Of a DNA stretch of 53,236 nucleotides, positions 7,940 through 17,600 are shown piece after piece (the stretch's first letter is position 1; every line of letters starts with the position of its first letter). A program made the position numbers and the translations under genes. The stretch lies in the NCBI GenBank assembly GCA_944386675.1, contig CALXBY010000009.1:1-53236 (forward strand). Reading direction: 5' to 3'. Source of the stretch: an uncultured Clostridia bacterium. GTDB taxonomy: Bacteria; Bacillota; Clostridia; TANB77; CAG-508. The notes beneath the pieces are model-generated. The model searched no databases, was not told the origin of the DNA, and was given only the letters and a program-made list of their open reading frames with translations.

Positions 7940-9959
7940 TAATAATTCTAAACACTTCTGCCACACTCCATGCTTGTGCAATCGCTCCTTTTGGTAATTG
8001 CGGTTTCACAGAATCATATAATTCTGAAATATTTCCAATACAACCATTTTCATTAATTTCTTTTTTGAAAGTTTTATCCGTTTTTTCTACAAATTTTTCT
8101 ATTTTATTTTCCAATAGTTCTCTTTCTTCATCTTTTGCCTTATTCTTCATATTTATAAGTGCATTATAATATAGTCCTAATAGCCATGGCCAAGTAATTC
8201 CTTGATGGTAACTACTATCTCTTTTGAAACTATCTCCTTCATAAATTTCCACATAGTTCTCTTCACCTTTTGCTAATGTTTTTAATCCATAAGAATTTAA
8301 TAATTTCTTTTCTACTACATTAATTATATTTCTAGCCATTTCTGAATTTGCATCTATTACAGGATATGTTAAACTTAAAGCAAATAATTGATTTGGTCTT
8401 ATTTTGCTATCTCCTAATACATCATATAAGCATTTTGTTTTTTCATTATAAAATTTACTTTCAAAAGCATTTTTACATTTTTTTGCTAAATCTTTATATT
8501 TTTTTATTTGTAACAAATCACCAATTTTTAATGTTAAATTTGCCATTATCATATTGGCGTTATACCACATAGCATTTATTTCAACGGCTTTTCCATTTCT
8601 TGGTGTTACTGCTATATTTCCTACTTTTGCATCCATCCATGTATTTTGTGTATCTTCTGTTCCAGAAACAATTAGTCCATCTGTATCTAGATAGATGTTA
8701 TTTCCATCTACATTATTTCCTTCTACATAGTTTTTAATAATGTCTTCTAATTTAGGATAGATTTTATCTTTTACAAATTTATAATCTCTTGTATATTCTA
8801 AATATTTTTGTACTTGTTCAAATAATAGTAGTGACGCATCAACACTATTATATAATGGTCTACTATCATATCCAGAATAACCATTTGGTACTAGGCCATA
8901 TTTTATATCTCTTACCATAGTTAGTAAAACTTCTCTTGCAATATCAAATTTTTTGGTTACCAATAGTAGTCCTTCAAATGCAATTAAAGAATCTCTTCCC
9001 CAATCTAAAAACCATGGATAACCAGCGATAATCGTATGTAATCTAAAATTTGGTCTATATACAATAAAATTATCAATTGCTTTTAAATATGTCTTTATCA
9101 ATTCTTCGTCATTTAACTCTTTTTTTGTTTTCTCTTCTTTTTCTGATATTAAACCTGTTTTTTCTATTTCTTTATCTATTCTAAATTTTTCTTTTTCTAA
9201 TATTTCTTTTACATCTTTTTCTTCTATATTTTCTTCTAAAGAGCATACAAAAGAAATTTCTTTTTCTTCATTTGCTTTTATTTCTATTTCATATACACCT
9301 GGAACTGCATGATTTTCTTCAGGATAAAATCCTCTCTTTTCTTCTTCTACATAAAACATATGCTCAAAATTATCATTGTCATGAGATATATAAGTTCCGT
9401 CTGATATGTTCATATATATTGGTGTTTGTGATTTATCATCTATAACAACTCTTACTTTTCTATCGTTTATTTGTTGTTTTATATCAAAATGATGTCCTGT
9501 ATTCATTGTATGAAAATCCCTAAAATTCATAACTGGTGCTAATGTTAATTTAGATTTATATCTTCCATTCTTAATTTTATAATATACCCCTACTGTATTT
9601 TCATTATATTCCATACAAATACTTTTTTCAATTTCTATTCCTTGTACTTTATATCGAAAAGTTGGATAATAATCCTTCTCAAATTCTTCTTGATATTTAT
9701 AACCATGTGAAATGTAAGATTCACATATATTGGTATATAAATCATATTGTTTTCCTCTTATTTCAATAGATTCATCCAATTTTGACAAAATAACATATCG
9801 ATTTGCTGGTGGGTTTAATGGTGCAACTAATAGTCCATGATATTTTCTAGTATTTGCTCCAACAATTGTAGATGAAGCAAAACCACCAATTCCATTTGTG
9901 ATTAACCATTCTTTTGTAATTCCTGTTTCTAAATCTAAACTTTCCTTTGTAAACTTCAT
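7929..9959 (-). CDS. Glycogen debranching enzyme (amylo-1,6-glucosidase type)
   Basis: This is the archaeal/bacterial GDE type that removes alpha-1,6 branches from glycogen. The N-terminal domain opens KEWLITNGIGGFASSTIVGA, then NTRKYHGLLVAPLNPP. The C-terminal (alpha/alpha)6 barrel begins near residue 290 and has the catalytic-region motif YPWFLDWGRDSLIAFEGLLL and the closing PKGAIAQAWSVAEVFRI. Length 676 is typical. ATG follows CGGAGG by six bases. The last residues, Met-Ser-Asn and the TAG stop, are written by the end of the foldback repeat (TGTCCAATTAGGGACG), so the repeat has replaced or trimmed the native C-terminus by a few residues. No other glycogen gene is adjacent. Confidence 0.92.
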   Translation of the reverse strand: MKFTKESLDLETGITKEWLITNGIGGFASSTIVGANTRKYHGLLVAPLNPPANRYVILSKLDESIEIRGKQYDLYTNICESYISHGYKYQEEFEKDYYPTFRYKVQGIEIEKSICMEYNENTVGVYYKIKNGRYKSKLTLAPVMNFRDFHTMNTGHHFDIKQQINDRKVRVVIDDKSQTPIYMNISDGTYISHDNDNFEHMFYVEEEKRGFYPEENHAVPGVYEIEIKANEEKEISFVCSLEENIEEKDVKEILEKEKFRIDKEIEKTGLISEKEEKTKKELNDEELIKTYLKAIDNFIVYRPNFRLHTIIAGYPWFLDWGRDSLIAFEGLLLVTKKFDIAREVLLTMVRDIKYGLVPNGYSGYDSRPLYNSVDASLLLFEQVQKYLEYTRDYKFVKDKIYPKLEDIIKNYVEGNNVDGNNIYLDTDGLIVSGTEDTQNTWMDAKVGNIAVTPRNGKAVEINAMWYNANMIMANLTLKIGDLLQIKKYKDLAKKCKNAFESKFYNEKTKCLYDVLGDSKIRPNQLFALSLTYPVIDANSEMARNIINVVEKKLLNSYGLKTLAKGEENYVEIYEGDSFKRDSSYHQGITWPWLLGLYYNALINMKNKAKDEERELLENKIEKFVEKTDKTFKKEINENGCIGNISELYDSVKPQLPKGAIAQAWSVAEVFRIIMSN

Positions 9960-9978
9960 AATATCCTCCGTATTTTAC

Positions 9979-11634
9979 TTATTTTTTATATACACTATCA
10001 TTTAAAGTTTTTAGCATTTCTTCTCGTAATTCTGCTTTTGTTTTCATTCTTCTTCCTCTTCCTCGTGCACTTTTTGGTTTTGTTGTTTTTGTTTCTTCAT
10101 TTTCACTTTTAGTATATGTCTTATTTGTTTTTCTCTTTGTATTTTCTTTTTCGATTTTTCTTCTTGCTTTTTCATCAGCTTCTCTTATAGAAGCAATTCT
10201 TTCACTATATTTATTACTAAACTTGCTTTTACCTCTTTTTGTTTTATCTTCTATTTTTTTGCCACTCTTATTTTTTCTTGCTAAGGCTTTTTTTCTTTTA
10301 TTAATTCTCTTTTCTTCTTGTAATTTTGTATTTAACATTAAATATTGTGGGTCATTTTGTTTATCTTGATATTTCAAGTCATCACAAATTAATTCAATAA
10401 TAGACGCTGCTACTAAATTAGGATCATGTCTAATATGTTCATTTTCTATCATAGATAAATTTCTTTGTAAGAATTTTATTCCTTTAACTTTATCAACGTC
10501 TTGTTCTACAATATCTTGCCCTTCCAAATTATACTTTTTAATAAATTCTGGTATAATTTCTCCTGTATCATAAATGCAATAATCTATAATACCTTGTCCA
10601 CAGTGTTCTATGATAGCATTTATATGATCTGCTACACTGTAATTATCTGTTTGACCAGGCTCTGTCATAATATTGTTGATATATACTTTTATTGCTGTAC
10701 TTTCTTTAATCGCTCTATTAACTCCGTTTACCAAAAGATTTGGTATAACATTTGTATATAAACTTCCTGGTCCAATAACAATACAGTCTGCAGCCTTTAT
10801 TGCTTCTACTACACCTGGTGCTGGCTTACAATTTGCTGGGCTTATCATAATTCTGTTGATTTTTGTTAATTTTTCAGAAACCACTTCTGGTATTCTTGAT
10901 TTTTCTTCTACGACATATCCATTTGCTAATTCTGCTATAATTTTCATTTCATCTAGTGTAACTGGTATAACCTTTCCTACCATATTAATTACTTCATTGC
11001 TTTTTATAATAGAATCTTCAAAATTCCCATTAATTTCTTGCATTGCTAAAAAGTATATATCGGAGAAATCTAGTCCTCTTAATTTTCCTGTTTTAAATTC
11101 ATAATTAAATAATTTTTCTACCTGTTCATCTTTTTTAGATAATGCCACAATACTATCTTTTATATCGTTAAGTGGTAATGTTTGCAATTCTCTTCTTGAA
11201 TTTGTTACTTTCTCTCCATAATCAGATACCGTTACAATTGCTGTTAAATTGCTTGTATAATTTTTTAATCCTGAAAGAACTGTATTTAATCCTGTTCCTC
11301 CTCCAATTACAACTATATTAGGACCTTTATCATATATTTTCCTATTAAAAATTAGTGAATTAATATTAACATTCTTTTTGTTTTCCATTCTTTCATCTGT
11401 GGATTCAATTAATACTTCTAATGTCCTTTTATTAATATATACTAAACCTATGATAATTGCTACAAAACCTACTACAAAAATGGCAACTACTTTTCCTACT
11501 TCTTGGAAAGATATTTCTTTTAATACTAATATTTCTGCTATACCATAACAACATAATATAATTCCTATTAAAATTAAAAATATCCATCTTTTCATTTTGG
11601 TGCTTGACTTAAACCAATGCATAAAACCATTCAT
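9979..11634 (-). CDS. yvcK: YvcK/GlmR-type (CofD-like) protein with membrane anchor and basic tail
   Basis: YvcK (GlmR) binds UDP-GlcNAc and tunes carbon flow to the cell wall. The core opens with IVVIGGGTGLNTVLSGLKNY, with TVSDYGEKVTNSRRELQTLP, IVIGPGSLYTNVIPNLLV and NIMTEPGQTDNYSVADHI as family motifs. Two features differ from the usual ~320-residue form: two N-terminal membrane helices (about 15-37 and 46-67) and a ~115-residue Lys/Arg-rich tail. ATG at 11634 lies one base after the murB stop, with its ribosome site (GGAGAG) inside the last murB codons, so the two are translationally coupled. The usual partners rapZ and whiA are absent here. An ATG at 11658 would overlap murB. Confidence 0.88.
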   Translation of the reverse strand: MNGFMHWFKSSTKMKRWIFLILIGIILCCYGIAEILVLKEISFQEVGKVVAIFVVGFVAIIIGLVYINKRTLEVLIESTDERMENKKNVNINSLIFNRKIYDKGPNIVVIGGGTGLNTVLSGLKNYTSNLTAIVTVSDYGEKVTNSRRELQTLPLNDIKDSIVALSKKDEQVEKLFNYEFKTGKLRGLDFSDIYFLAMQEINGNFEDSIIKSNEVINMVGKVIPVTLDEMKIIAELANGYVVEEKSRIPEVVSEKLTKINRIMISPANCKPAPGVVEAIKAADCIVIGPGSLYTNVIPNLLVNGVNRAIKESTAIKVYINNIMTEPGQTDNYSVADHINAIIEHCGQGIIDYCIYDTGEIIPEFIKKYNLEGQDIVEQDVDKVKGIKFLQRNLSMIENEHIRHDPNLVAASIIELICDDLKYQDKQNDPQYLMLNTKLQEEKRINKRKKALARKNKSGKKIEDKTKRGKSKFSNKYSERIASIREADEKARRKIEKENTKRKTNKTYTKSENEETKTTKPKSARGRGRRMKTKAELREEMLKTLNDSVYKK

Positions 11635-11635
11635 C

Positions 11636-12556
11636 TTAATTCTCTCCCATAATTTCAATTTCCAATTCTATTTTTTTATCAAATTTTTCGTATATTGTGT
11701 TTTTCACATATTCAATTAAATCTAGTATATCTTTTGCAGTTGCATTTCCTTTGTTTATAATAAATCCTGCGTGTTTTTCTGAAACTTCTGCTCCACCGAT
11801 GCTATAGCCTTTTAGACCTGCTTCATCTATTAGTTTTGCTGTTATAAAATCTGTTCCTCTTTTGAATGTGCTTCCTGCACTAGGATATTCTATAGGTTGT
11901 TTTTCTCTTCTATATGCCAAATACTCTTCCATTTTTCCTTTTATATCTTTTTCTTTTCCTTTTTGAAATTGCATACTAACTTCTAGTACAATATATTTTT
12001 TATCCTTTAGCATACTTCTTCTATATTCAAAATGCATATCTTTATTTTCAAATTGTTTTATATTTCCATCATAATCCATGCAAGTAACTGTCGTAATAAC
12101 ATCTTTAAATTCCTTGCCATGAGCACCTGCATTCATTCTGACAGCTCCGCCAATTGTTCCTGGTATTCCTGACAATTCTTCAAAACCTGTTATTTCATTT
12201 TTTAAAAGTACATGCCCAAATACTGAAATCTTAACACCTGCACCAATATTAGCAAAAATTTTCTCTCCTAAATTCATCATCTCAATTTTATTAAATTTTA
12301 TATTTAAGACAATTCCTCTAATTCCTTTGTCTAATACAAGTACATTACTTCCATTTCCTAATATTGTTATTGGTACATCATTATCTTTTGCAAATTTTAA
12401 TATATTTCTTAATTCTTTTATGTCATCCACTTTTATATAACATTCTGCTGGTCCACCAACTTTAAATGTTGTATGCTTTGCCATTGGTTCATCAAACAAG
12501 ATATTTTCTTTTGTAATACCTAATTCTAATATCTGCTTTTTTAAAATTTCTGTCAT
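11636..12556 (-). CDS. murB: UDP-N-acetylenolpyruvoylglucosamine reductase MurB
   Basis: MurB is the FAD enzyme that makes UDP-N-acetylmuramic acid from the enolpyruvyl precursor with NADPH. FAD-binding motifs: LGNGSNVLV near 72, ELSGIPGTIGGAVRMNAGAH near 130. The catalytic serine lies in YPSAGSTFKRG near 225, and the closing GAEVSEKHAGFIINKGNATA and late glutamate (IELEIEIMGE) are present. It is a type IIB-like, 306-residue enzyme. Ribosome site AAAGGAGTG before ATG. Coupled to yvcK downstream. Confidence 0.96.
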   Translation of the reverse strand: MTEILKKQILELGITKENILFDEPMAKHTTFKVGGPAECYIKVDDIKELRNILKFAKDNDVPITILGNGSNVLVLDKGIRGIVLNIKFNKIEMMNLGEKIFANIGAGVKISVFGHVLLKNEITGFEELSGIPGTIGGAVRMNAGAHGKEFKDVITTVTCMDYDGNIKQFENKDMHFEYRRSMLKDKKYIVLEVSMQFQKGKEKDIKGKMEEYLAYRREKQPIEYPSAGSTFKRGTDFITAKLIDEAGLKGYSIGGAEVSEKHAGFIINKGNATAKDILDLIEYVKNTIYEKFDKKIELEIEIMGEN

Positions 12557-12571
12557 AACAACACTCCTTTA

Positions 12572-13078
12572 TTAATTTAATGTTTTTGCATATATGTATA
12601 ATGGCTTTCCACTTCCTGTTACTTTTGTTGTATAATTAATAACTTCTCCAGTTTCATAATTTACAATATATTCATCTTCTGAATTGGTAATTCCTAAATC
12701 AGCCAATCCATTATTCGTATTTGTTAATAAATAATAATCCTCATCATTATCATCTTTTCTATCTACCATTTCTTCTTCTGCCGCCTTATTTGCATTGATG
12801 TCTTGAATTATTTGATCTAAATCAACACTTGTACTTGTAATTACTTCCCCTGGGTATTCTTCATCTGTTAAATCCACTTTTGTTTTTCTTTGCAAAATTG
12901 CATTTTGAACCATTCCTAGCTCGGTTAATAAAGCATTTTCTTTTGAATCCTTTATATTACTAGTTCCCATATTTATCGTTATACCTGCTAATATTAATAG
13001 CACAATAATTGTGATAGTTAGTGCTATTAGTGTTATACCTTCTTGATTTTTTCTACATCTCTTATCTAAATTTTCCAT
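12572..13078 (-). CDS. Type IV pilin-like (prepilin signal) protein
   Basis: A short basic leader ends in a glycine followed by a long hydrophobic helix, GITLIALTITIIVLLILAG, at residues 14-32: a class III prepilin signal for cleavage by a prepilin peptidase. The rest (136 residues) is an acidic globular head (DRKDDNDEDYYLLTN, EDEYIVNYETGEVIN). The leader helix is nearly the same as in the gene at 50136-51512. There is no fifth-position glutamate, so it may be a pseudopilin-like exported protein rather than a pilus subunit. No pilus machinery is in the window. Ribosome site AAAGGAG. It lies just upstream of murB, 15 bases apart. Confidence 0.75.
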   Translation of the reverse strand: MENLDKRCRKNQEGITLIALTITIIVLLILAGITINMGTSNIKDSKENALLTELGMVQNAILQRKTKVDLTDEEYPGEVITSTSVDLDQIIQDINANKAAEEEMVDRKDDNDEDYYLLTNTNNGLADLGITNSEDEYIVNYETGEVINYTTKVTGSGKPLYIYAKTLN

Positions 13079-13280
13079 ACTATTTCTCCTTTGTTAAATT
13101 CTTTATTACTATATCATTTTTTCTCTTGAATTACAAGTTTTATGCATAATTATTTTATTTGTAAATAAAAATATTTTTATAATGATAATTCTCATGACTA
13201 TTTTTTCCAAAACCCTTTATTTTTTCCTTTTTTTATAGTATAATATATATAGTGTGAATATTTAAAAGGAGGATTTATTT

Positions 13281-13718
13281 ATGTGGCAATTTTGGCTAGT
13301 TGCTTCTGGAATATTTTTTATAGCAGAAATTATAACAACTGGATTTTTAGTTTTCTGGTTAGGTGTTTCAGCTTTAATTACAATGTGTGTTAGTTTTTTC
13401 ACAGATAATTTGACAATTCAAGCTACTGTATTTGTAATTTTTTCCGCAGTCTTAATATTAGCAACCAAACCATTTATAAAAAAATTTGTCAATAAAAAAG
13501 AGAATGCTCAAAAAACAAATGCATTTTCTATTATTGGTAAAAAAGCACTTGTTATTAAAGATATAGATTCTATTAATGGTATTGGACAAATTAAAGTAGA
13601 TGGTGAAGTTTGGTCTGCTGAAGGAATAAATGGTTCTAATATTGAAAAAGGAACTGAAGTTGAAATTAAAGAAATTGATGGTGTTAGGGCAATCGTTTCA
13701 CCTATATCAAAAAATTAG
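13281..13718 (+). CDS. nfeD: NfeD-family membrane protein
   Basis: Hydrophobic helices occur at about 5-24, 29-45 and 48-66, followed by a C-terminal OB-fold (IGKKALVIKDIDSINGIGQI, VDGEVWSAEG, IEKGTEVEIKEIDGVRAIV), which is the short NfeD layout. NfeD proteins pair with SPFH/flotillin-type proteins in membrane microdomains, and the next gene, 50 bases on, is exactly that. Start supported by AAAGGAGG. A TATAAT at 13239-13244 is the likely -10. 145 residues, normal for the protease-lacking form. Confidence 0.88.
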   Translation: MWQFWLVASGIFFIAEIITTGFLVFWLGVSALITMCVSFFTDNLTIQATVFVIFSAVLILATKPFIKKFVNKKENAQKTNAFSIIGKKALVIKDIDSINGIGQIKVDGEVWSAEGINGSNIEKGTEVEIKEIDGVRAIVSPISKN

Positions 13719-13767
13719 TTTATTATTTTTATAAAATATAAGGATGTTTAAAAAAGGAGGAAGTTTT

Positions 13768-14712
13768 ATGATTTTTTTAGGAATATTGCTAGTTATCATT
13801 CTAGTAATCGCTTTTATGTCAATAAAAATCGTTAAACAATCTGAGGTATATATCATTGAAAGGTTAGGTAAATTTTATAAAGTGGCTGATGCTGGTCTTA
13901 CCATTATCATTCCATTTTTTGACCATGTAAGAAGTGTTGTAAGTTTAAAGCAACAAACAATGGATATTCCACCTCAAAGTGTTATTACAAAAGATAATGT
14001 TACAATCACAATTGATACAGTTGTGTTCTATCAAATTACAGACCCTGCAAAAGCAGTTTATGAAATTCAAAGTTTAAAGAAAGGTATTGAATATCTAGCA
14101 ATTACTACTATCCGTGATATTATTGGTAAAATGGACTTAGATGAAACCTTTAGTTCTAGAGATGGTATTAATACAAAATTAAGAGTTGTTCTTGACGAAG
14201 CTACTGACAGATGGGGTTGTAAAATTGATAGGGTAGAAATCAAAGATATTGAACCACCAGCTGATGTTAGAGATGCCATGGAAAAAGAAATGAATGCAGA
14301 AAGAAATAAAAGAGCTTTAATTCTAGAAGCCGAAGCACAAAGACAATCTGCTATTACCATTGCAGAAGGTAAAAAACAAGCTGCTATCTTAGAGGCTGAA
14401 GCAGACAAGGAATCACAAATCAGAAGAGCTGTCGGTGAAGCACAAGCTATAAAAGAAGTTGCTGATGCTAAGGCAAAAGAAATTCAAATGGTATATGATG
14501 CAATTAAAAAATCTGATCCTGATGAAAAGTTAGTTCAATTAAAATCTCTAGAAGCTCTAGAAAAAGTTGCTGATGGTGAAGCAAATAAAGTATTTATTCC
14601 TTTTGAAGCAACTAGTGCATTAAGTAGTTTAGGTGCTATCAAAGAAGTTATGACAGATGATGTTAAAAAAGCAAAAACAATTAAGAAATCTGAAGAACCA
14701 TCTAGTAATTAG
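13768..14712 (+). CDS. SPFH/Band 7 (stomatin-like) membrane protein
   Basis: One N-terminal membrane helix (about 3-20) is followed by the SPFH domain: VKQSEVYIIERLGKFYKVAD, PFFDHVRSVVSLKQQTMDIP, QSVITKDNVTITIDTVVFYQ, then a coiled Ala/Glu-rich region (AEAQRQSAITIAEGKKQAAI). Slipin/QmcA-like proteins scaffold membrane microdomains and act with NfeD, encoded directly upstream. ATG at 13768 follows AAAGGAGG by eight bases; an ATG at 13744 in frame precedes that ribosome site and is rejected. 314 residues. A terminator follows. Confidence 0.93.
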   Translation: MIFLGILLVIILVIAFMSIKIVKQSEVYIIERLGKFYKVADAGLTIIIPFFDHVRSVVSLKQQTMDIPPQSVITKDNVTITIDTVVFYQITDPAKAVYEIQSLKKGIEYLAITTIRDIIGKMDLDETFSSRDGINTKLRVVLDEATDRWGCKIDRVEIKDIEPPADVRDAMEKEMNAERNKRALILEAEAQRQSAITIAEGKKQAAILEAEADKESQIRRAVGEAQAIKEVADAKAKEIQMVYDAIKKSDPDEKLVQLKSLEALEKVADGEANKVFIPFEATSALSSLGAIKEVMTDDVKKAKTIKKSEEPSSN

Positions 14713-14730
14713 ATAAATACATATATAATA

Positions 14731-14758
14731 AAAATCCAGTTCGAAACTGGATTTTTTA
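14731..14758 (+). terminator. Terminator of the nfeD-SPFH operon
   Basis: AAATCCAGTT-CGA-AACTGGATTTTTT: a 9-10 bp stem followed by T residues, 20 bases after the SPFH stop. It also sits at the end of the convergent 14783 gene and may serve both. Confidence 0.85.
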
Positions 14759-14782
14759 TTATCTTCATTATATATTCTTTTT

Positions 14783-15115
14783 TTAATTAGATGTCCATCT
14801 AAGCATTCTAATATCATTATATTTATTGACAACTTCTTTATATTTATCATATTCTTCTTCCCATAATTCATCTGGTACTTTATCAAATGCTTTAAATATC
14901 TTTTCAGCTTCTGATAAATAGATTACTTGTTCTTGTGGTGTCATTCTTTCATATTGTTTTGCAAACATATATAATCTATCCAACATCTGGTTTGCTTCAA
15001 TAAATCCCCAGAAATCCTTTACTTTCATTCCAAACATTTTTATTTGCATTACTGCATATCCTACAAGTGCAAATATGACAAGTATTAATACATATATTAC
15101 GGTAAGTACTGCCAT
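14783..15115 (-). CDS. Hypothetical single-helix membrane protein
   Basis: The 110-residue product has one N-terminal membrane helix (about 4-24, AVLTVIYVLILVIFALVGYA) and a charged, helical cytoplasmic part (ANQMLDRLYMFAKQYERMTP, VVNKYNDIRMLRW). Function not recognised. Ribosome site GAGGTG upstream of ATG. Convergent with the nfeD-SPFH operon. Confidence 0.6.
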   Translation of the reverse strand: MAVLTVIYVLILVIFALVGYAVMQIKMFGMKVKDFWGFIEANQMLDRLYMFAKQYERMTPQEQVIYLSEAEKIFKAFDKVPDELWEEEYDKYKEVVNKYNDIRMLRWTSN

Positions 15116-15226
15116 TTTTTATTATCACCTCTTAATTTGCTTTCGTACTTAATTATTATATCATATATAAATCATTTTTGTAAATACTTTCTTTTTTCTT
15201 CTTTTATACTATTTTACCCACTCTTA

Positions 15227-15255
15227 TTGATAATTCAGGTCAAAAATGCTATAAT
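15227..15255 (+). promoter_or_regulatory. Sigma-A-type promoter of the 15340 gene
   Basis: TTGATA (15227-15232), a 17-base spacer, and TATAAT (15250-15255). Further on, GCAAGTTT pairs with AAACTTGC in a small hairpin about 10 bases before the GGGG ribosome site. Confidence 0.7.
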
Positions 15256-15339
15256 AAATATAGTGGCTACTAATATGGGCTACAAAAAATAATTAAGAAA
15301 GGTGCAAGTTTTTGGTAAACTTGCAAAAGGGGTTTTTAA

Positions 15340-15660
15340 ATGGAAAAATGTTATTTTGCAATTCGTGTCGAATTGCGGGCAGAAGCAAAAATCAATGAAA
15401 AATTGAAAGAACATTTATTAAGTCTTCTGAAAAACGGACATGTATACGATTTGACCATTCTGAGTTTGAATTCAGCTGGTGAAATTGTAGTTTCATCCCC
15501 TGCATTTCCAGGTGGTGGCACGTATGATGTAACAAGAGTTCAAAATTTTTCTGTCGAGAAGAGAAATCGAATTATTGACAAAATTGTTGCAACTGAAAAT
15601 GGATGTTCATTCATCTATGCGTCGCTTGAATCAGCTATCGAAGATATTTCTCACCTGTAA
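15340..15660 (+). CDS. Orphan protein with atypical codon use, 106 residues
   Basis: I do not recognise this soluble product (FAIRVELRAEAKINEKLKEH, SSPAFPGGGTYDVTRVQNFS). The first half looks like a basic helix-strand fold and there is no signal peptide. The gene uses codons that its neighbours avoid (CTG, TCG, GCG, CGG, CGA, GTC) and is visibly richer in G+C. It carries its own promoter, a hairpin in the leader and a strong terminator, i.e. a complete one-gene cassette set between core genes. This suggests horizontal acquisition. The start is fixed by GGGG seven bases upstream. Confidence 0.65.
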   Translation: MEKCYFAIRVELRAEAKINEKLKEHLLSLLKNGHVYDLTILSLNSAGEIVVSSPAFPGGGTYDVTRVQNFSVEKRNRIIDKIVATENGCSFIYASLESAIEDISHL

Positions 15661-15687
15661 TATGCGCAAAAAAACATTTTAGTAAAA

Positions 15688-15722
15688 AATGACAGCTCTC
15701 TTTTAACGGGAGCTGTCATTCT
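15688..15722. terminator. Bidirectional terminator between the orphan gene and pyrG
   Basis: AATGACAGCTC (15689-15699) pairs with GAGCTGTCATT (15710-15720). T-rich sequence follows on both strands (minus: CATTTTTTACT), so it can end both the orphan transcript and pyrG. Confidence 0.85.
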
Positions 15723-15726
15723 ATTC

Positions 15727-17331
15727 TTATTTTCTTTTTTTTGCTGCTTCAACTAAACCTACAAATAATGGGCCTGGTCTATTTGGTCTTGATTTTAACT
15801 CTGGATGGAATTGACCTGCTATAAAGTATGGATGTTCTGGTATTTCCACCATTTCTACTAATAATCCATCTGGTGAAGTTCCAGATACTTTTAATCCTGC
15901 TTCTTCTAATCTTTCTCTATAATCATTATTATATTCAAATCTATGTCTATGTCTTTCTGATATCTCTGTTGTTCCATAAAGTTTTTGTGCCAAAGTTCCT
16001 TCTTTAATTATACAAGGATATGCACCTAATCTCATAGTTCCACCTTTTTTATTGATTTTCTTTTGTTCTTCCATAATATGAATAATTTGATTTTCTGTTT
16101 TCTTATTAAACTCTTCTGAATCTGCATCTTTAATTCCTAAAACATCTCTTGCAAATTCTACAACAGCCATCTGCATACCTAAACAGATTCCTAAAAATGG
16201 AATTTTGTTTTCTCTTACATATTTTACAGTTTCTATCATTCCATCAATTCCTCTGTCACCAAATCCACCAGGAATAACAATACCGTCCATTCCTTTTAAT
16301 TGTTCTTTAACATTTTCTCTCGTAATTTTTTCTGAATCAATTAATTTTACTTTTACTTTTACATTATTTGCAAAACCTGCATGGTATAAACTTTCTATAA
16401 CAGAGATGTAAGAATCTTCTAATTTTACATATTTTCCAACTAATCCAATTGTAACAACATGATTTTCATCTATTTTTCTAATATTTTCAATCATTTCCTC
16501 CCATTTTGAATTATCTGGGATATATTTTTCTAAATGTAGATGATTACATACTTCTCTTGCTAATCCTTCTTCTTCAAGCATTAGAGGTACTGCATATAGG
16601 CAATCTGCTGTTTTATTTTGAATAACACTTGATTTTCTTACATTACAAAATAGAGATAATTTTTCTCTTATATTATCTGGAATATCTTGTTCTGTTCTAC
16701 AAACCAAAATATCTGGTTTAATTCCTAAGCTCTGTAATTCTTTTACTGAATGTTGTGTTGGTTTTGATTTAATTTCATTAGAACCAAATATATATGGTAA
16801 TAAAGTTACATGAATATACACAACATCTTCTTTATTCTTCTCTAGTCCAACTTGTCTAATTGCCTCTATAATTGAAACACCTTCAATATCTCCTACAGTT
16901 CCTCCAACTTCTGTTATAACAATATCTGTATCAGTATCTTCAAACCCATAAATTTTTTCTTTTATTTCATTAGTAATATGTGGAATAACCTGTACAGTTT
17001 TACCTAAGTAATCGCCTCTTCTTTCTTTTTCAATAACACTTTGATAAATTTTTCCCATTGTAATACTTGAATTGTGTGTTAAATTTTCATCTATAAATCT
17101 TTCGTAATGACCTAAGTCTAAATCTGTTTCTGCACCATCATCTGTTACAAAAACCTCTCCATGCTCGTATGGATTCATGGTTCCAGGATCCACATTAATA
17201 TATGGGTCAAACTTTTGAATTGTTACCTTATACCCCCTATTTTTTAGCAACCTTCCCAATGAAGCTGCTGTGATTCCTTTTCCTAATCCTGATACAACGC
17301 CACCTGTTACGAAAATATACTTTGTATTCAT
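15727..17331 (-). CDS. pyrG: CTP synthase
   Basis: Makes CTP from UTP, ATP and glutamine. The N-terminal synthetase domain starts [20 protein letters not shown] with the P-loop; [20 protein letters not shown] and GGTVGDIE are also family-typical. The C-terminal class I glutaminase has the nucleophile in [17 protein letters not shown] and the His-Pro-Glu end in [16 protein letters not shown]. 534 residues, full length. Ribosome site AAAGGGG before ATG. Confidence 0.97.
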   Translation of the reverse strand: MNTKYIFVTGGVVSGLGKGITAASLGRLLKNRGYKVTIQKFDPYINVDPGTMNPYEHGEVFVTDDGAETDLDLGHYERFIDENLTHNSSITMGKIYQSVIEKERRGDYLGKTVQVIPHITNEIKEKIYGFEDTDTDIVITEVGGTVGDIEGVSIIEAIRQVGLEKNKEDVVYIHVTLLPYIFGSNEIKSKPTQHSVKELQSLGIKPDILVCRTEQDIPDNIREKLSLFCNVRKSSVIQNKTADCLYAVPLMLEEEGLAREVCNHLHLEKYIPDNSKWEEMIENIRKIDENHVVTIGLVGKYVKLEDSYISVIESLYHAGFANNVKVKVKLIDSEKITRENVKEQLKGMDGIVIPGGFGDRGIDGMIETVKYVRENKIPFLGICLGMQMAVVEFARDVLGIKDADSEEFNKKTENQIIHIMEEQKKINKKGGTMRLGAYPCIIKEGTLAQKLYGTTEISERHRHRFEYNNDYRERLEEAGLKVSGTSPDGLLVEMVEIPEHPYFIAGQFHPELKSRPNRPGPLFVGLVEAAKKRK

Positions 17332-17520
17332 TTAATACCCCTTTCTAAAAAAATAACTGAATTTTAAATTTATAGGAAATCATTTTTTATATAAAAGTTT
17401 TAATAATAAAGAAAATTCTAACTTTCCCCTACAATTAAAAAAAGATTAAAAAAATTTCCCTCAAAATCGGTTTTTTTTTAATCTATTACTATTTTAACAC
17501 GTATTTTTACAAATTACAAG
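17332..17520 (-). promoter_or_regulatory. pyrG leader with candidate promoter and A/T hairpin
   Basis: On the minus strand TTGTAA, 18 bases, TAAAAT forms a plausible promoter near 17495-17520. The leader then holds GATTAAAAAAA...TTTTTTTAATC with a run of T after it, about 100 bases before the pyrG start. It looks like an attenuator in position, but its stem is A/T only. B. subtilis pyrG is controlled by CTP-sensed attenuation; the parallel here is inference. Confidence 0.3.
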
Positions 17521-17550
17521 CTATTTTTCAATTTTTCTTGCTACTTTGTT

Positions 17551-17600
17551 AAAAGAATAGGTTGCCAAAGGGAACGGGCTATTTGGGCAACTATTCTTTT
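17551..17600 (-). terminator. Terminator of trmB
   Basis: AAAAGAATAG-G-TTGCC on the plus strand pairs with GGGCAACTATTCTTTT (one bulged G). It overlaps the last codons of trmB and is followed on the minus strand by a short T run. Confidence 0.65.
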
